Assembly (NCBI GenBank): GCA_022009755.1 | Contig: CP091722.1 | Location: 2,116,001 to 2,180,000, forward strand | From: Oscillospiraceae bacterium | GTDB lineage: Bacteria; Bacillota; Clostridia; Christensenellales; QALW01 | Length of the DNA: 64,000 bases | Direction of reading: 5' to 3' | Shown: positions 7,657 to 18,533 of the stretch, one piece after another | How the letters are laid out: each line of letters starts with the position of its first letter | Numbering within the stretch: position 1 is the first letter of the stretch | Notes under the pieces: generated by a model | Seen by the model: only the letters and a program-made list of their open reading frames with translations | Databases searched by the model: none | What the model was told of the DNA's origin: nothing | Position numbers and translations under genes: made by a program

Positions 7657-10370
7657 ATGAAAAAATATGTTATGGCAGTTATATCTGTTTTGGCGGCGGC
7701 ATCCGTAATGGGCGGCTGCGATGTGCCGGTACAGTCTACGGAACCAAGCACAAATCCGGAAAGCACGCCGGGAATAATCGAGCCCGTGGGAGAATATGTG
7801 CAGCAGCCCGGAGCGCGCGATTATTCCTATGCGTGGTGGCAGGACGGCTATAATGCCACCGGCGGGGCGCAGTACAATATACAGACCGGATATTACGCGC
7901 TGACCGCAGAGCCTTCGCGGGGAGGGATCACGCGCTTGGGCGCAATAGAGCAATTTTACAGCCAGCAGCAGGCGGGGCGATGTCGGAGGAGATTGTAAGG
8001 ACGCTTCCCAAGGCGGAAAGCACTGATTTTTACATAGTGACGGGCGGCAAAAAGCGCCCGCTGCAGGCAATAACCCCTATCGATGCGGACGGCAGGGACG
8101 ATATATCCCATGTGGCAAACGGAGGGCGGGCGATATCCAGAATAATTGAGTCCGGGCGGTATATGCAGCGCACGGATATAATGAATCTTTGCTTTGCAGG
8201 GGAAAAGAACATATCCGGCAGGGTGGAAATAGCGGCGATGCCGAGGTATCTGTCGTTGGAGCTGTCACTTTGGAGCCTTAAAGACGATGCTTCTGTGCAG
8301 GCGGGGTTTTCGCTTGTGCTGGACAAGAAGTATACCCGCTTTGAAAAAAACGAAAACGGCAGTGCCGTAACGGTGAGCGGTCAGGACGGCGCGGGCTTTA
8401 CCGCAGTTATTCCGGACGGAACCGGGGTTGAGCTGGAAACGGACGAACAGGGGCACAGGCTCAGCTTCAGCGCGGAGCTGCCGGCGCTTAAGAAGCATTC
8501 CTTTACGGGCTTCAACATAATAATCATTCCGTCGGCAAAAGCAAAGCCGGAGGATGCGCGGCTTTATACCGATGCTGCCGGAATAACGGCAGGCGCGGTG
8601 CAGATACATCCCAAGGCGGGCAGAGAACAAAAGGCGCAGTTTGATAAAAAGGGCTATATGAATATATCCCTTAACAATATGCTGCAATACATGGGCTCTG
8701 ATTTTGCGGCGGAGGAAAAAAGGCTGGATGAGGCCGACCGATTGAAATTTACACTGGAAAACTCTTCGGATGCCGCCGTAAAGCTGCCTGTGCTTTTTGA
8801 GAAATCGGGCAAGCTCGGGGTGCTTGGATGCTGCCCGATGCTTAGGGATGCGCAGACGGGGGAGCCCATAGGCGTGCAGGTGCAGCTGAGTAAAAACTGG
8901 CACGAGCCTGTCAATTACGATGTTTCGCAGCCGCGCTGTTACCTTGCGGGCACCTGGCTGCACGGCATAACGGTGATAGAAATACCCGCACACTCCAAGG
9001 TTACCTATGAGCTTACCGTTACTTACGCGCAGTGGGGCGGAGTGTACGCGGCAAGTCATTCGCAGTTATGCCTTGCGGGCTGGGGCGGAAACTATCAGCA
9101 ATGGGAGTCAAGCTCCATAGGCTCCTTCGGCGAATCCTTCTGCTATGACGCGGAAATGACACATAACCGCGGCTTTATTACGGACATACGCCCCTTGGCG
9201 GTTACATCGATATACGGGGGCAAATACAACTGGACGGAGAATGTCGGCGGGGGTAATTTTCTTACCTATTTCCCAAGGGCGGGCGGCAGCATGCAGCAGC
9301 TTAAAAGGGTGCGTACACAGTTTCGCAAGCAGGGACCGAATCTTACGGAGGTGATATACCGCGGAATAACTCAGGACGGAAAAATCGAATGCGAGTATAC
9401 GGTGAACCTGCCCAGAACCAACGATGTTTCCCGTGCATATCACAGCTTCAGCTACACATTCCTTGAGGATACTTCCTTTGAGCGATTGGCCTTTTACTCC
9501 ATGGGGTCGGATGAGTACAACGACAATCATTATGACACCATGGCGGTGGGCAATGCGGACGGTACCGTGGCCTTTGAGGCGGGGGGCATGAGTTTCGGCG
9601 GAGAATTTGCGCTGCCTGTCGGGCAGACGGGGTACATCGGGGGTGCAATGCAGCGCGCAGAGGTGCCGGGAGACGGACTGTGGGCGGCGTTTATGGGGTA
9701 TGCTCCCGTGCTCTATAAAAAGACGCCGGGGGCAAACAGAATGATGGTGCTGCACCGCTATCGGGCGGAGATAAACGGAGAAGTGTACGACAAGCCGGCC
9801 TTCAGCCTGTATCGCACAAATAACGGCGGAGTGCCGTGTGTATCCCTTGAGCTGAGCCCGCCGGCAAATGCGGGAAATATCATCAAAAAAGGCAGTGTCG
9901 TGTGCGGTACGGCGGAATGGATAAACCTTCCGGTGAAAAAATCGGACTATTACGGAAGCAGCAGCGTGCTTGCGTCAATTCCGCAGGAGTATTTCAACAC
10001 ATGGCGTGCGGCCTATGCCTATGCAAAGGGGAGCTTATATAAAGTAAGCGCAAACAGGGGAAGCGTGATAAAAAACACTCCGATATATGTAAAATGCGCG
10101 GAGTCCGATCAGCAGGGAGTGCTTGCCGAAATAACCGTAACCGGGGGCATGGGGTATGTTCCGCTTACTTTTACAAATGTGCCGCATTATTCCGGCATAC
10201 GGCTGGAAACAAAAAAGGGCGGCAGCTGGGAGGCGGTGGACCAGTCCGTTACGGGAAACGATTACTGGCAGGCATGGTACGATTCGTTAAGCGGAACCTA
10301 TGAGCTTACCTTCAATGTTGAGCATACGGGTAAGGATTGCCGGGAGGATTACAGACTGATACGAAGATAA
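7657..10370 (+). CDS. Large secreted lipoprotein of unknown function (904 aa), one frame break
   Basis: Lipoprotein signal MKKYVMAVISVLAAASVMGGC with lipidated Cys 21, then a Pro/Ser/Thr linker and ~850 residues of beta-rich extracellular sequence with many Trp, Tyr and Gly. Notable blocks are CLAGWGGNYQQWESSSIGSF, FCYDAEMTHNRG and WTENVGGGNFLTYF, which I associate with uncharacterised large exoproteins of glycan-degrading bacteria; no named family is certain. The frame breaks at the four-G run 7974-7977: one more G joins the signal part to the ORF starting at 7980. It is 22 bases upstream of the sugar-binding protein gene and probably co-transcribed. A role in binding or modifying a polysaccharide is inferred from the neighbours. 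Confidence 0.75.
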
Positions 10371-10392
10371 GAATAAAACAGGAGGTATTGCA

Positions 10393-11886
10393 ATGAAGAA
10401 AATAACAGCACTTATTGCGGCGATGGCGGTGGTTTTGACGCTTGCTGCCTGCAAGCCGGGAGCAACGGAGCAATCGGCGACGCCTGCACCGACTCAGACA
10501 AGCGAGCAGGAAAAAACGGTGGCTATGAAGCCCGGGGACAGTTATACTATATTTTTCTGTGAGACCACCACGGAAAACCTGTGGGTGGACGGCATAACGG
10601 GCTCTCGCGCCAAGGAGCGCAGGGAACGCTGGCAAAAGTTCCAGGAAAAATACGGAGTAAAAATCACATGGCTTGCAAACACCTTCGGCGACGGCTGGCT
10701 GAAGCAGGTTCCGGCAGCGGCGGCGGCAGGGGAGCCGTTATGCGATATCTTTGATATAGGCGGGCCGTTTGCCGTGCCGCAGGCCATGACCTACGGCGGC
10801 TCAAAGCCGGAAAACTATTATGTTGATCTTGGTTTGTACAGCGAATATACGAATTTTGACGATCCCGGGTATTGGGACATTGAAGCGTCCAAGAGCGTAG
10901 GCTATTACGGCGGCAAACAGTATGTTGCGGTGCCGCAGGAAGCAGGAGCCGGCGGTGTACTGCTGAATCAGGTGTGCTTTTTCAATAAAGAGCTGATAAA
11001 AAGAGGCGGTCACAGTGCGGAGGAAATATATGCTCTGTATGATGAGGGAAAATGGGATTTTGAGCATTTCCGCACCATGGTAATCGACTGTACGGATCCC
11101 GACCGCGGAATATACGGCATGGCGGCCTCCAGAAATTACATGTCCGTATACAGCCTGATATGTGCAAACGGCGGCTCGGTGCTTACAAACGACCAATCGG
11201 GAATGCCGCATTTTACGGCGGATTCAAAGCAGGCGCTTACGGCGGTTAATTATTTTATAGGGCTTTGCCGCGACGATAAGGCAGTGCAGTGCGAAGGCGA
11301 TTTCTGGCAGGAGGAAGCACCCTACTTCCGCAGAGGGCAGGTGGCGTTTATGCTTACCTATGCAAACCGTGCGTGTGAAAATGAAAACACGGGGTCGGCT
11401 ATTTATCAGGATGAAAGTCTGGATTACGGCATTGTGCTGCCGCCCAAGGGACCGGACGCGCAGGATTACCGCTCCGACAGAAACTGGTTTACGCCGTATG
11501 CCGTGTTCAAGGGGCATGCCAATATCGCCGGTGTTGTACAGATGCTGAGTATGTACATAGCGCCGGAGTTTGCACAGGACAGCTATGAAAACTATGAAAT
11601 AATGAAAAGTCAGAGTATTCAGTTTTTCAGGGATGAGCGCTCGCTTGACATACTGAAGGACGCTGCAAAGAAGAGTGTTTCCACATCTTATATGGCGTAC
11701 TGGGATATCGGCGGCAACGGCACGGGCTGGCTTACCACAATGCCGATGGCAAAATGGATAAGCGGTGAATCCACCCCGGAAAAGGATTATGCTGCGGCAA
11801 AGGATGCGCTGGATCTTGCTATTGCCAAGCTGTTGGGTGAAAAAAATAGCTTTTTGCGAAAAAAACACGCCTTCCCGTTTTTTTGA
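10393..11886 (+). CDS. Extracellular sugar-binding lipoprotein (ABC solute-binding family 1), no permease nearby
   Basis: Lipobox ending LTLAAC (Cys 20) and a mature domain of ~470 residues with the family-1 pattern: an FQEKYGVKITW strand near the N-terminus, AAAAAGEPLCDIFDIGG, VLLNQVCFFNKELI in the hinge region and DYGIVLPPKGP. It would bind an oligosaccharide at the outer face of the membrane for an ABC importer, but no permease or ATPase gene follows. It has a paralogue at 41742-43172. Start 10393 has AGGAGG eight bases upstream. The last ~15 codons run through the hairpin at 11869-11901; adding one A to the A run at 11840-11846 would create a stop right after LLGEKK, so the true end is probably near 11852. 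Confidence 0.88.
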   Translation: MKKITALIAAMAVVLTLAACKPGATEQSATPAPTQTSEQEKTVAMKPGDSYTIFFCETTTENLWVDGITGSRAKERRERWQKFQEKYGVKITWLANTFGDGWLKQVPAAAAAGEPLCDIFDIGGPFAVPQAMTYGGSKPENYYVDLGLYSEYTNFDDPGYWDIEASKSVGYYGGKQYVAVPQEAGAGGVLLNQVCFFNKELIKRGGHSAEEIYALYDEGKWDFEHFRTMVIDCTDPDRGIYGMAASRNYMSVYSLICANGGSVLTNDQSGMPHFTADSKQALTAVNYFIGLCRDDKAVQCEGDFWQEEAPYFRRGQVAFMLTYANRACENENTGSAIYQDESLDYGIVLPPKGPDAQDYRSDRNWFTPYAVFKGHANIAGVVQMLSMYIAPEFAQDSYENYEIMKSQSIQFFRDERSLDILKDAAKKSVSTSYMAYWDIGGNGTGWLTTMPMAKWISGESTPEKDYAAAKDALDLAIAKLLGEKNSFLRKKHAFPFF

Positions 11887-11901
11887 GAAAAACGGGAAGG
11901 C
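11869..11901. terminator. 14-bp hairpin overlapping the annotated end of the binding-protein gene
   Basis: GCCTTCCCGTTTTT (11869-11882) pairs perfectly with 11888-11901. The T run that would make it an intrinsic terminator is on the minus strand; on the plus strand it is only a hairpin. It would not normally be coding. Confidence 0.45.
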
Positions 11902-11922
11902 TCACAAACAAACGCAGCTGTC

Positions 11923-11960
11923 GGTGCGGCGATTTTTATAACCGCCGCACCTCTTTTTTT
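11923..11960 (+). terminator. Intrinsic terminator after the binding-protein gene
   Basis: GGTGCGGCG (11923-11931) pairs with CGCCGCACC (11943-11951), followed directly by TCTTTTTTT. It ends the 7657-11886 unit. Confidence 0.85.
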
Positions 11961-12004
11961 GAGAAAAATCGTACATTCGAAAGGGAAAGACAGCAGCTTG
12001 CCTG

Positions 12005-12033
12005 TTGCTTCGGAAACGCGCGTGTGTTATAAT
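12005..12033 (+). promoter_or_regulatory. Promoter for the first GH99-like gene
   Basis: TTGCTT (12005-12010), 17-base spacer, TATAAT (12028-12033). The leader to ATG 12172 is about 130 bases, long enough to hold regulation, though I see no clear RNA fold. Confidence 0.7.
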
Positions 12034-12171
12034 CCGCTTAATCCGCCGTGACGCAAGAAAAAGGGCGGAAGAAGACTTGCAGGCCTAAGGAGCCGGCGGA
12101 TACGGTGCGTATGCCTGCGCGGCGGACGGCACCGATGCCGACAACGGAAAGGATAAAAGGGTAATTTGCAT

Positions 12172-13990
12172 ATGAGAAGAAATATAAAGGGCACATTTGC
12201 GCTGATATTTGCCTTTATGCTGCTGTTTTCCGGCTGCAGCCCGGAGCAGACAACACCGGATGCTTCGGCGGGCGCTGCGGCAGGGCAGGCGGACGGGGGG
12301 CGGAACATTCTGTCCGTCTGCGGGGTGGATCAGTTCGGCAGAGCCTTTATGCCGGTGTCGGGCTTAAACGAAAAGCAGGTGGGAATATATTATTTCCTTT
12401 GGCACGGCAACGATGCCAAAATGACGGGGCAGTATAATATCACAAGCCTGCTGAAGGAACACCCCGATGACCTTTGGAACCCTGAGGGAACAAAAAACAG
12501 CCCGCTTAACACCTTCCACTACTGGAACGAGCCGCTTTTCGGCTACTACCGCAGCGACGACAAGTGGGTCCTTGCCAAGCATATGGAAATGCTCACCCTT
12601 GCCGGAGTGGATTTTCTCTACCTTGACGCCACGAATGCCGACCCGTATTCAGAGAGCTTCAAGAATCTTGCGGCGGTGCTTAAAAGCATGTATAAGGCGG
12701 GCTGGAATGCGCCCAAGGTGGCGTTTTATACAAATTCCTACTCCATTTTAACAATAGAGCGCATATATAAGCTGCTTTATAAATCCGGCAGATACGATGA
12801 AGTGTGGTACCGCCCGGACGGCGAGCATCCCATGATAATAGGCAATATAACTCCGGCAAGCGATAAGGCGGAGGCAAAACGCAGAGGCGACACGGAGTAT
12901 GACCCGCAGCCGCTTTCCAAGGAATTAACGGAATATTTTGATCTTCGCGTTTCCCAGTGGCCGGATGAGGCCTATATGACGGCCGGCTTCCCGTGGATGG
13001 AATGGAGTTATCCTCAGCCCATTCATATTCAGCCCGACGGCAGCGGAATGATGAGCGTTTCCCTTGCCCAGCATCCGCAGCTGCCGGTAAGCAACTCCAT
13101 AAAAAACCGTGCGCTCAACCGCGGACGGGGTTATGATTATTCAAAGAAAGTGAATGTAAGGGATAATGTCCGCCTTGGCACCAATGCTCAAAGCCAGTGG
13201 GACAATGTGCTGGATAAAATAGATAAGGTGGATTTGGTAACGGTTACGGGCTGGAACGAGTGGGTGGCCATAAAGCAGGTTTTTGACGGCCGCGTGGGCT
13301 TTGTGGACACGGCGGACGAGGAATTCTCCCGCGATATCGAGCCGCCCAAGGGCGACGGCTATCAGGACGCCTTCTACCTTCAGCTGTGCGACAACATCCG
13401 CCGCTTCAAGGGAATAAAGGGGGATATGCCAAAGCCCGCGCTTAAATCGCTGCCCCTTGCCCCCGACCCGGCCGCATGGGAGGACTGCGCCGTGTACGCC
13501 ACCGCCGCTTTGGGGCTTGCCCGCTCCTCGGCGGGCGTTGGTCAAAACCTGCGCTATGAGCAGCCCGCCCCCCCGCAACAAAATAAAAAGCGTAAGGGCG
13601 GCAAACAACAAAAGCAGCGTGCAGTTCCTTATAGAATGCGAAAGCAGCCTTCAGGAATGCGCAAGTGCGGATTTCATGAACCTGTATATCGGCTGCGGCA
13701 CCCCGTCCCTCAAGGGCTGGGAGGGCTACTCCTTTGCCGCTTCTCCCTGTGAAAACGCACTGTACCGCCTTGATGAAAAGGGCGCGCGCACCCGTATCGG
13801 GGATATTCAAAGCGAAATACGGGATAACTGCATAACGCTCACCGTTTCCCTTGCGGATATAGGCGCTCCTGCCGACGGCATATATTTCAAGGTTACCGAC
13901 GGCTTTAACGGCACGGACATAATGGATACCTACACTCAGGGCTCCTGCCTGCCCATGGGCCGCCTCAGCCTTTGGTATCCTCTGGGGTAA
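12172..13990 (+). CDS. GH99-like (WbsX/GH71-99 superfamily) lipoprotein with C-terminal CBM9-like domain, one frame break
   Basis: A surface enzyme predicted to act on alpha-mannan-like or other glycans. Lipidated Cys 22, then a TIM-barrel-like domain with VGIYYFLWHG, FHYWNEPLFGYY, MEMLTLAGVDFLYLDATN and TVTGWNEWVAI; the last matches the conserved SWNEW block of GH99-like proteins, where the Glu is expected to matter for catalysis. The final ~170 residues form a CBM9-like domain (SADFMNLYIG ... GIYFKVTDGFNGTDIMDTY). The frame breaks at the seven-C run 13568-13574; with six C the product is 605 residues and aligns end to end with the intact paralogue at 30440-32218. ATG 12172 is preferred over TTG 12166. 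Substrate is unknown. Confidence 0.82.
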
Positions 13991-14059
13991 GCGGGACGGG
14001 TGCAAGACGGATGCAAACGGAAAAACCCAATCCTTTATAATTAAAAAGATAAGTGCAGG

Positions 14060-14094
14060 AAAACCCGGCGTACACATAGCGTGCGCCGGGTTTT
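14060..14094. terminator. Bidirectional terminator between convergent genes
   Basis: AAAACCCGGCG (14060-14070) pairs with CGCCGGGTTTT (14084-14094). It lies between the GH99-like gene ending at 13990 and the leftward DUF4846 gene ending at 14134. Confidence 0.8.
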
Positions 14095-14133
14095 AATAAT
14101 TACGGAAATTTGCGCGAAAAACGCGAAATGCAT

Positions 14134-15210
14134 TCAGCGGAAGCGGCGGATATTTTCAAGCGGACAGCCCCAGTAGGTGGCGCTTACAAAGTAGCCGTCG
14201 TATATTTCACAGCTTTGCCAGGGAGAAAATTCCGGCTCCTCGGCATTGAGCATAACATGAGCCTGCACGGCGGGCATGCTGCCCTGAACGGTGATAAAGC
14301 GCTTTTCCCCGGTGGTTTTGTTTACGATCATATCGGCTACTATTACCACATGCCCGGGAAAGCCGGGCACTATAAACAGGTCGCCTATGGAGAGATCGGC
14401 ATATTCCACCTTGTCAAGATCGTATTTGAAAAGGGAGGCGGTATTGGCATAGAGAAAGGTCTGCTGAAGATACAGGTCGTATACCCGCCGGGAATCCCCC
14501 GTCCAGTAATCGTCCTGAGTTTTCCAGCCCGTTACGGCATCGTTGGGGCGATAGCCCTGCATATAGTGCTCAAAATCACATACAAAGCCGTTATTGAAGG
14601 TAAAACGAAGCTTGTCATACTGCTTTGTGGAATAGAGCCAGTCGGCATACAGATGTATGACGGTATCGGCGCACTGCTCGTAGCGCTGGGGCATGGGACG
14701 GTCAAGCACGGCGGCGTGGGCGGGGTTATCGTTGGGCTTGCCGTCCCAGTAAAGCAACGGCTTGCCGTCTGCCTTGAGCGGAAGCTCGCGCAGATATTCC
14801 GCAAAGCTGCCCTGAACCACCTCGACGCGCTCCCAGCCCTTCGGTACGGCAAAGCGTGTGCGGATAGTGCTTCCGGCAGGGTTCACAAGATTGTTGAAGG
14901 AGCCGGCAGGGGTGACGGCAGGAGTGGCTATGACGCTGGGGGCAGGGGAAATATAGGGCTTTTTGCCGGCTGACGGCGAGGAGGTTATTACCGGAAGCCC
15001 GGAAGACCGGGAAGGTACCGTGGCTGTCGGCGTAACGGCGGGCGTCGAAGACGGACCGGCGCCGGCGGAACCGCCGGGGCGGGATCCGAATGCAAGCAGA
15101 ATTGTCATGCCTGCAAGCGTCAGACATATAAATGTAATAAAAAGGATTCTGCGTGCATGCTTGCGCTTGAGTTTTTGCAATCTTTGCGCTCGGTTGGTAT
15201 TTGCTGTCAT
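14134..15210 (-). CDS. DUF4846 domain protein, membrane-anchored
   Basis: A 358-residue protein with a short basic N-terminus, one membrane helix (about residues 22-40), a ~70-residue Ser/Thr/Pro/Ala linker and a DUF4846 domain. Family signatures seen are TIRTRFAVPKGWERV, LYWDGKPNDNPAHAAVLD, LQQTFLYANTASL, IGDLFIVPGFPGHVVIV and RFITVQGSMPAVQAHVM. The SPGHA/PGHV segment with a conserved His suggests a papain- or amidase-like fold, but the reaction is unknown. Start 15210 follows GGAGG by seven bases. It is transcribed alone from the promoter at 15245-15273. Confidence 0.85.
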   Translation of the reverse strand: MTANTNRAQRLQKLKRKHARRILFITFICLTLAGMTILLAFGSRPGGSAGAGPSSTPAVTPTATVPSRSSGLPVITSSPSAGKKPYISPAPSVIATPAVTPAGSFNNLVNPAGSTIRTRFAVPKGWERVEVVQGSFAEYLRELPLKADGKPLLYWDGKPNDNPAHAAVLDRPMPQRYEQCADTVIHLYADWLYSTKQYDKLRFTFNNGFVCDFEHYMQGYRPNDAVTGWKTQDDYWTGDSRRVYDLYLQQTFLYANTASLFKYDLDKVEYADLSIGDLFIVPGFPGHVVIVADMIVNKTTGEKRFITVQGSMPAVQAHVMLNAEEPEFSPWQSCEIYDGYFVSATYWGCPLENIRRFR

Positions 15211-15244
15211 ATGCTGCCTCCGGATCATAAACTTTGTAACAGTA

Positions 15245-15273
15245 ATTATACAGTACAATGCGTACAGAGTCTA
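15245..15273 (-). promoter_or_regulatory. Promoter for the DUF4846 gene
   Basis: On the minus strand TAGACT (15268-15273), 17 bases, TATAAT (15245-15250); the leader is ~30 bases. Confidence 0.6.
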
Positions 15274-15337
15274 AGCGGAATGTGTCAGAAAAGTAAAATA
15301 CGACAAAGCTTGTGCATTTTCGCGGCACGGATTATTA

Positions 15338-16164
15338 TTATTTTGTGAGCAGTTTCATCTGTTCCGGGCTTAGGGCGCATAAGGAAATGCTGCTTACCGG
15401 TTTGTTACTGTATACCAGAAGGTATACGGTGCGGTTTTCCAAATAAATGCTTTTGCAGGCCAGCAGTGAATAGTGTTTCGGCGTAACGACGCCTGCGCAT
15501 ACGGGAAGCCGGAAGTCTGCTTTTTGATTTAGAACCTCCGGTATATCGCGGTGATCGGACAGACGGGCTTGTTCGTCTCCCAGAGCGTTCGCAAATGCGG
15601 CCAGAGAATGCCGGATGACAGAGGAATAATCGGTTATTTTTTTGTAGGGATCGTCCAGCGTTATAACATAAGGCTGCAATGTGTTATAGTCCAGCATTAA
15701 GCTTATTCCGAATTCCAATAAGCCCCCTTAAGCTTGGTAAAGGCGTGACAGTGGCAGTGCAAAAGCTTAAAGCCGGTTCCTGCACTTTTGCTGCGCATGA
15801 CAAGAAGCTCGGTATAATCGGAAAGACTGAAACCGTCCATGGACAGCCCCAAGGCCTCCAGTGTCGGCTGCAGTACGGACTCGGCTATATTCCCTGCGGC
15901 ATCGCGTATGTTCTGCGAGGTTTCTTCCGATACTTCCGATTTGACAAAATCAAAGGTTACATCGGGATTTATTGCTGAATCAAACCACAGCCCGCAGCGC
16001 TCGGCGTATGACGGAAAAAGGTCGGAGGCTGTGACGGCGGGAAGGGTGAGAAGCGATGCGGGGGCGGTGATGCCGCGGACGGAAAGCAGGCACGCACAGG
16101 CGGTGATAACGGCGGCTGCCGCTATGGCCGCAGCGGAGAAAACGGCTTTATACTGTTTCTTCAT
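15338..16164 (-). CDS. Exported or membrane-tethered protein of unknown function, third gene of the two-component operon, one frame break
   Basis: The product (275 residues after repair) starts MKKQYKAVFSAAAIAAAAVITACACLL, an uncleaved helix or signal with Cys at the end, followed by a soluble extracytoplasmic domain without a recognised family. The frame breaks at the five-C run 15723-15727 (+ strand): one more base joins the two halves as KLKGGLLEFGISLM. The ATG lies 17 bases inside the end of the kinase gene and has AAAAGGAG nine bases upstream, so translation is coupled. By position it resembles accessory genes of WalKR-type systems that tune kinase activity, but this is context only. Confidence 0.6.
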
Positions 16165-17615
16165 TTTGCAGCTCCTTTTGCTTTGGGATTCGTTTAAGGG
16201 TAAAGGAAACGGTGGTGCCCTCGCCTAAAACGCTTTGAAATTCAAGACCGGAGCCGTGCAGCACCGCTATGCGCTGTGCAAGCGCCAGCCCCAGCCCGGC
16301 GCCGGGCTGGGCGCGGGCGCGGGATTTATCCACCATATAAAAGGCTTCGGTTATACGGCTGAGCTCCTCGGGAGGAATACCGCGTCCGAAATCCTGGATG
16401 CTGATGCGGTATCTGTCGCCCTGAACAACGCCGCGCAGTATTATTTCCGCCGTTTTCCGAAGCCTTGCGGGCGTTATCCAGCAAATTCATCACAAGAGTG
16501 GTAAGCAGATCACGCTCGCCCTCCACACGGGCTGCCGCTGCGTGAAACTCCAATGTAAGCTCGGCGGTGGAAAGCATGGGACGCACGGTTATGGCTATGT
16601 GCTGAAGCAACTTTCCCGCCGGAAGCGGACGAAGGGGAAAATCCTGTTTTTCCAGCACTATCATATCCATAAGCTTTAGAGAAAGAGACCCAAGACGCTT
16701 GCCTTCACTGAAAATATACGAAGCGGCGGTAAAGGCGTCCTCGCCGTCCAACTCGGCGGAGCGCATCAGATCGGCATAGCCGATAATTGCGGTAAGCAGA
16801 GTTTTAAGCTCGTGGGAAAAATTTGCGACAAAATCCTTCTGTGCCTGAGCGGCGCGGCGGGTCTGTACGACATTATCGTTTATTGCCTGCATCATGGAAT
16901 TGAACTGTTCGCACAGAGGGCCGCGGGAAACGCGCACGGTATAATCACCCTGTGCCGCTGCATCCATGGCATCGGCAAGACGGCGCTGCGAAAGAGCGCG
17001 GGGAAGGATAACGGCGATGCTTGCTGCGGCGCAGAGCAGAAAGGCAAGCAGGGTTATAAGCAGGGTATATCGGGCAAAGCTGTCTGCACGAAAGGCAAGA
17101 GCGGAATAGCAGCAGGTAAGCAAAACGGCATATGGAGTGCGGCTTATAACGGTGATGTAATCGCCGGATGAGTAAAGCAGCGGGCCGCTTTGGGCATCTG
17201 CGGGATTAAAGCCGTCGGGCAGCAGGGAATACGGAAAATCGTCGGAGGGCATTTTGCTTTCGCGGCTGTCGGAGGTTTCGGCGCTGTTTTTTGCCGAAGC
17301 GTCCGCCCGCACGGAAGAAAGATCGGTTATGCTTCCGCGGCATATTACATTGCCGCTTGTATCAAAAAGCGTATATGTATCCGAAAAAACGGAGGCCAGC
17401 TCCTCGCCGGACGGGGGAGCGCCGTATACCTCCAGCTGTGTTCTGCACAGCCCCTCTACGCGCGCTGCCGCTAAGTCATGCAGGGAGCGGGCAGCAACTT
17501 GCGCCAAGCGGCTGCGGTATTCAAGCTCGGCGCGGAAGCAAAGGGAAGCCGCTGCGGAAACGCCGCAGCAGATAAGGCATGTTATAATACAGGCGGCAAT
17601 AATTCTGCGCAGCAT
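16148..17615 (-). CDS. Membrane sensor histidine kinase, one frame break
   Basis: Two membrane helices (about residues 4-24 and 180-205) flank a ~155-residue extracytoplasmic sensor. A HAMP region, the H-box FSHELKTLLTAIIGYADL and an N-box (LLDNARKA) follow; after the break come DFGRGIPPEEL (G1) and GAGLGLALAQRIAVLHG (G2). The conserved Pro after the phospho-His (SHELKTP) is Leu here. The frame breaks near the four-T run 16453-16456 (+ strand); removing one base gives a normal 488-residue kinase. The start at 17615 follows GGAGG and directly abuts the regulator stop (TAA then ATG), so the pair is one operon. The stimulus is unknown. Confidence 0.85.
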
Positions 17616-18280
17616 TTATTCACCTCCGTGAGGATCAAAGCGGTATCCCACCTTATATACGGTGATGATTTCTTATTCCAGTCAAGCTTGCGGCGCAGGC
17701 GCTGAATGTGGGAATCCAGAGTGCGCGTCTCCCCTATATAATCATAGCCCCATACTCTGTCAAAAAGGGTTTCGCGAAAAAGGGCAATGCCGGGGTTGCG
17801 TACAAGCAGCAGAAGCAGATCGTATTCCTTAACGGTCATGTCCACGGGATATCCGCCCTTTGTCACGGTGCGGGCAACCGTATCAAGGGTAACATCGCCG
17901 AAGCTGATTACGGTGGCGGTTTTTTTATAGCGGCGCAGAACCACCTCTACGCGGGCCAAAAGCTCCACAATTTCAAAGGGCTTGACGATATAGTCCTCCG
18001 CGCCCAGCTTAAGCCCCTTTACACGGTCGTTGAGATCGCTTTTTGCGGTAAGAAAAATAACCGGAATCTCAAGGGGACGGATATACTCTATAAGCTCGTA
18101 GCCGTTGATTTTGGGAAGCATTATATCAAGCAGAATAAGGTCGTAGACATTTTTCGAGATTAAATCGGCAGCCTGTTCGCCGTCAAAGGCACAGTCGCAG
18201 TTGTAGCCGCTGCGCTTGAGATTCATTTTAATAAGGCCGGATATGGCCGGTTCATCCTCGACAATCAGTATGCGTATCAT
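17616..18280 (-). CDS. OmpR/PhoB-family response regulator, one frame break at the C-terminus
   Basis: Receiver domain MIRILIVEDEPAISGLI with acidic pocket ED, phospho-acceptor Asp in LILLDIMLPK, Thr in FLTAK and Lys in YIVKPF; then the winged-helix DNA-binding domain (DMTVKEYDLLLLLVRNPG ... DRVWGYDYIGETRTLDSHIQRLR). As written the end is scrambled. Adding one A at the run 17669-17671 restores IITVYKVGYRFDPHGGE and a stop at 17616-17618, one base before the kinase start. Start 18280 is used because GGGGGAAG precedes it. Length after repair is 221 residues, normal for the family. Confidence 0.9.
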
Positions 18281-18329
18281 GTGCTTCCCCCCGTGGTTAA
18301 AGTGCCGCAGCCAGCGACTGTGCATATAT

Positions 18330-18359
18330 ATTATAACAAAAATTCGTAGGAAATGTAAA
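18330..18359 (-). promoter_or_regulatory. Promoter for the two-component operon
   Basis: On the minus strand TTTACA (18354-18359), 18-base spacer, TATAAT (18330-18335); it drives regulator, kinase and accessory gene. Confidence 0.6.
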
Positions 18360-18503
18360 ATAATCGGGGCGGAGAACAAAAAATATGAAATTATATATTG
18401 TTCGTGTAGGTGCTGCGGCATTGCCGGGTATAAAATACGGAATTATCGATAAATAAATATGAAATTTATGAATTTTTTTCTTTAAGACAGCGAAAAAAAG
18501 CTG

Positions 18504-18533
18504 TTGATTTTTGTTCGGGAAACATCGTATTAT
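18504..18533 (+). promoter_or_regulatory. Promoter for pckA
   Basis: TTGATT (18504-18509), 18 bases, TATTAT (18528-18533). Confidence 0.55.

Noticed and set aside
11869..11901. Hairpin as a rightward intrinsic terminator
   Set aside because: No T run follows on the plus strand; the hairpin at 11923-11960 with eight T-rich bases is the real terminator.
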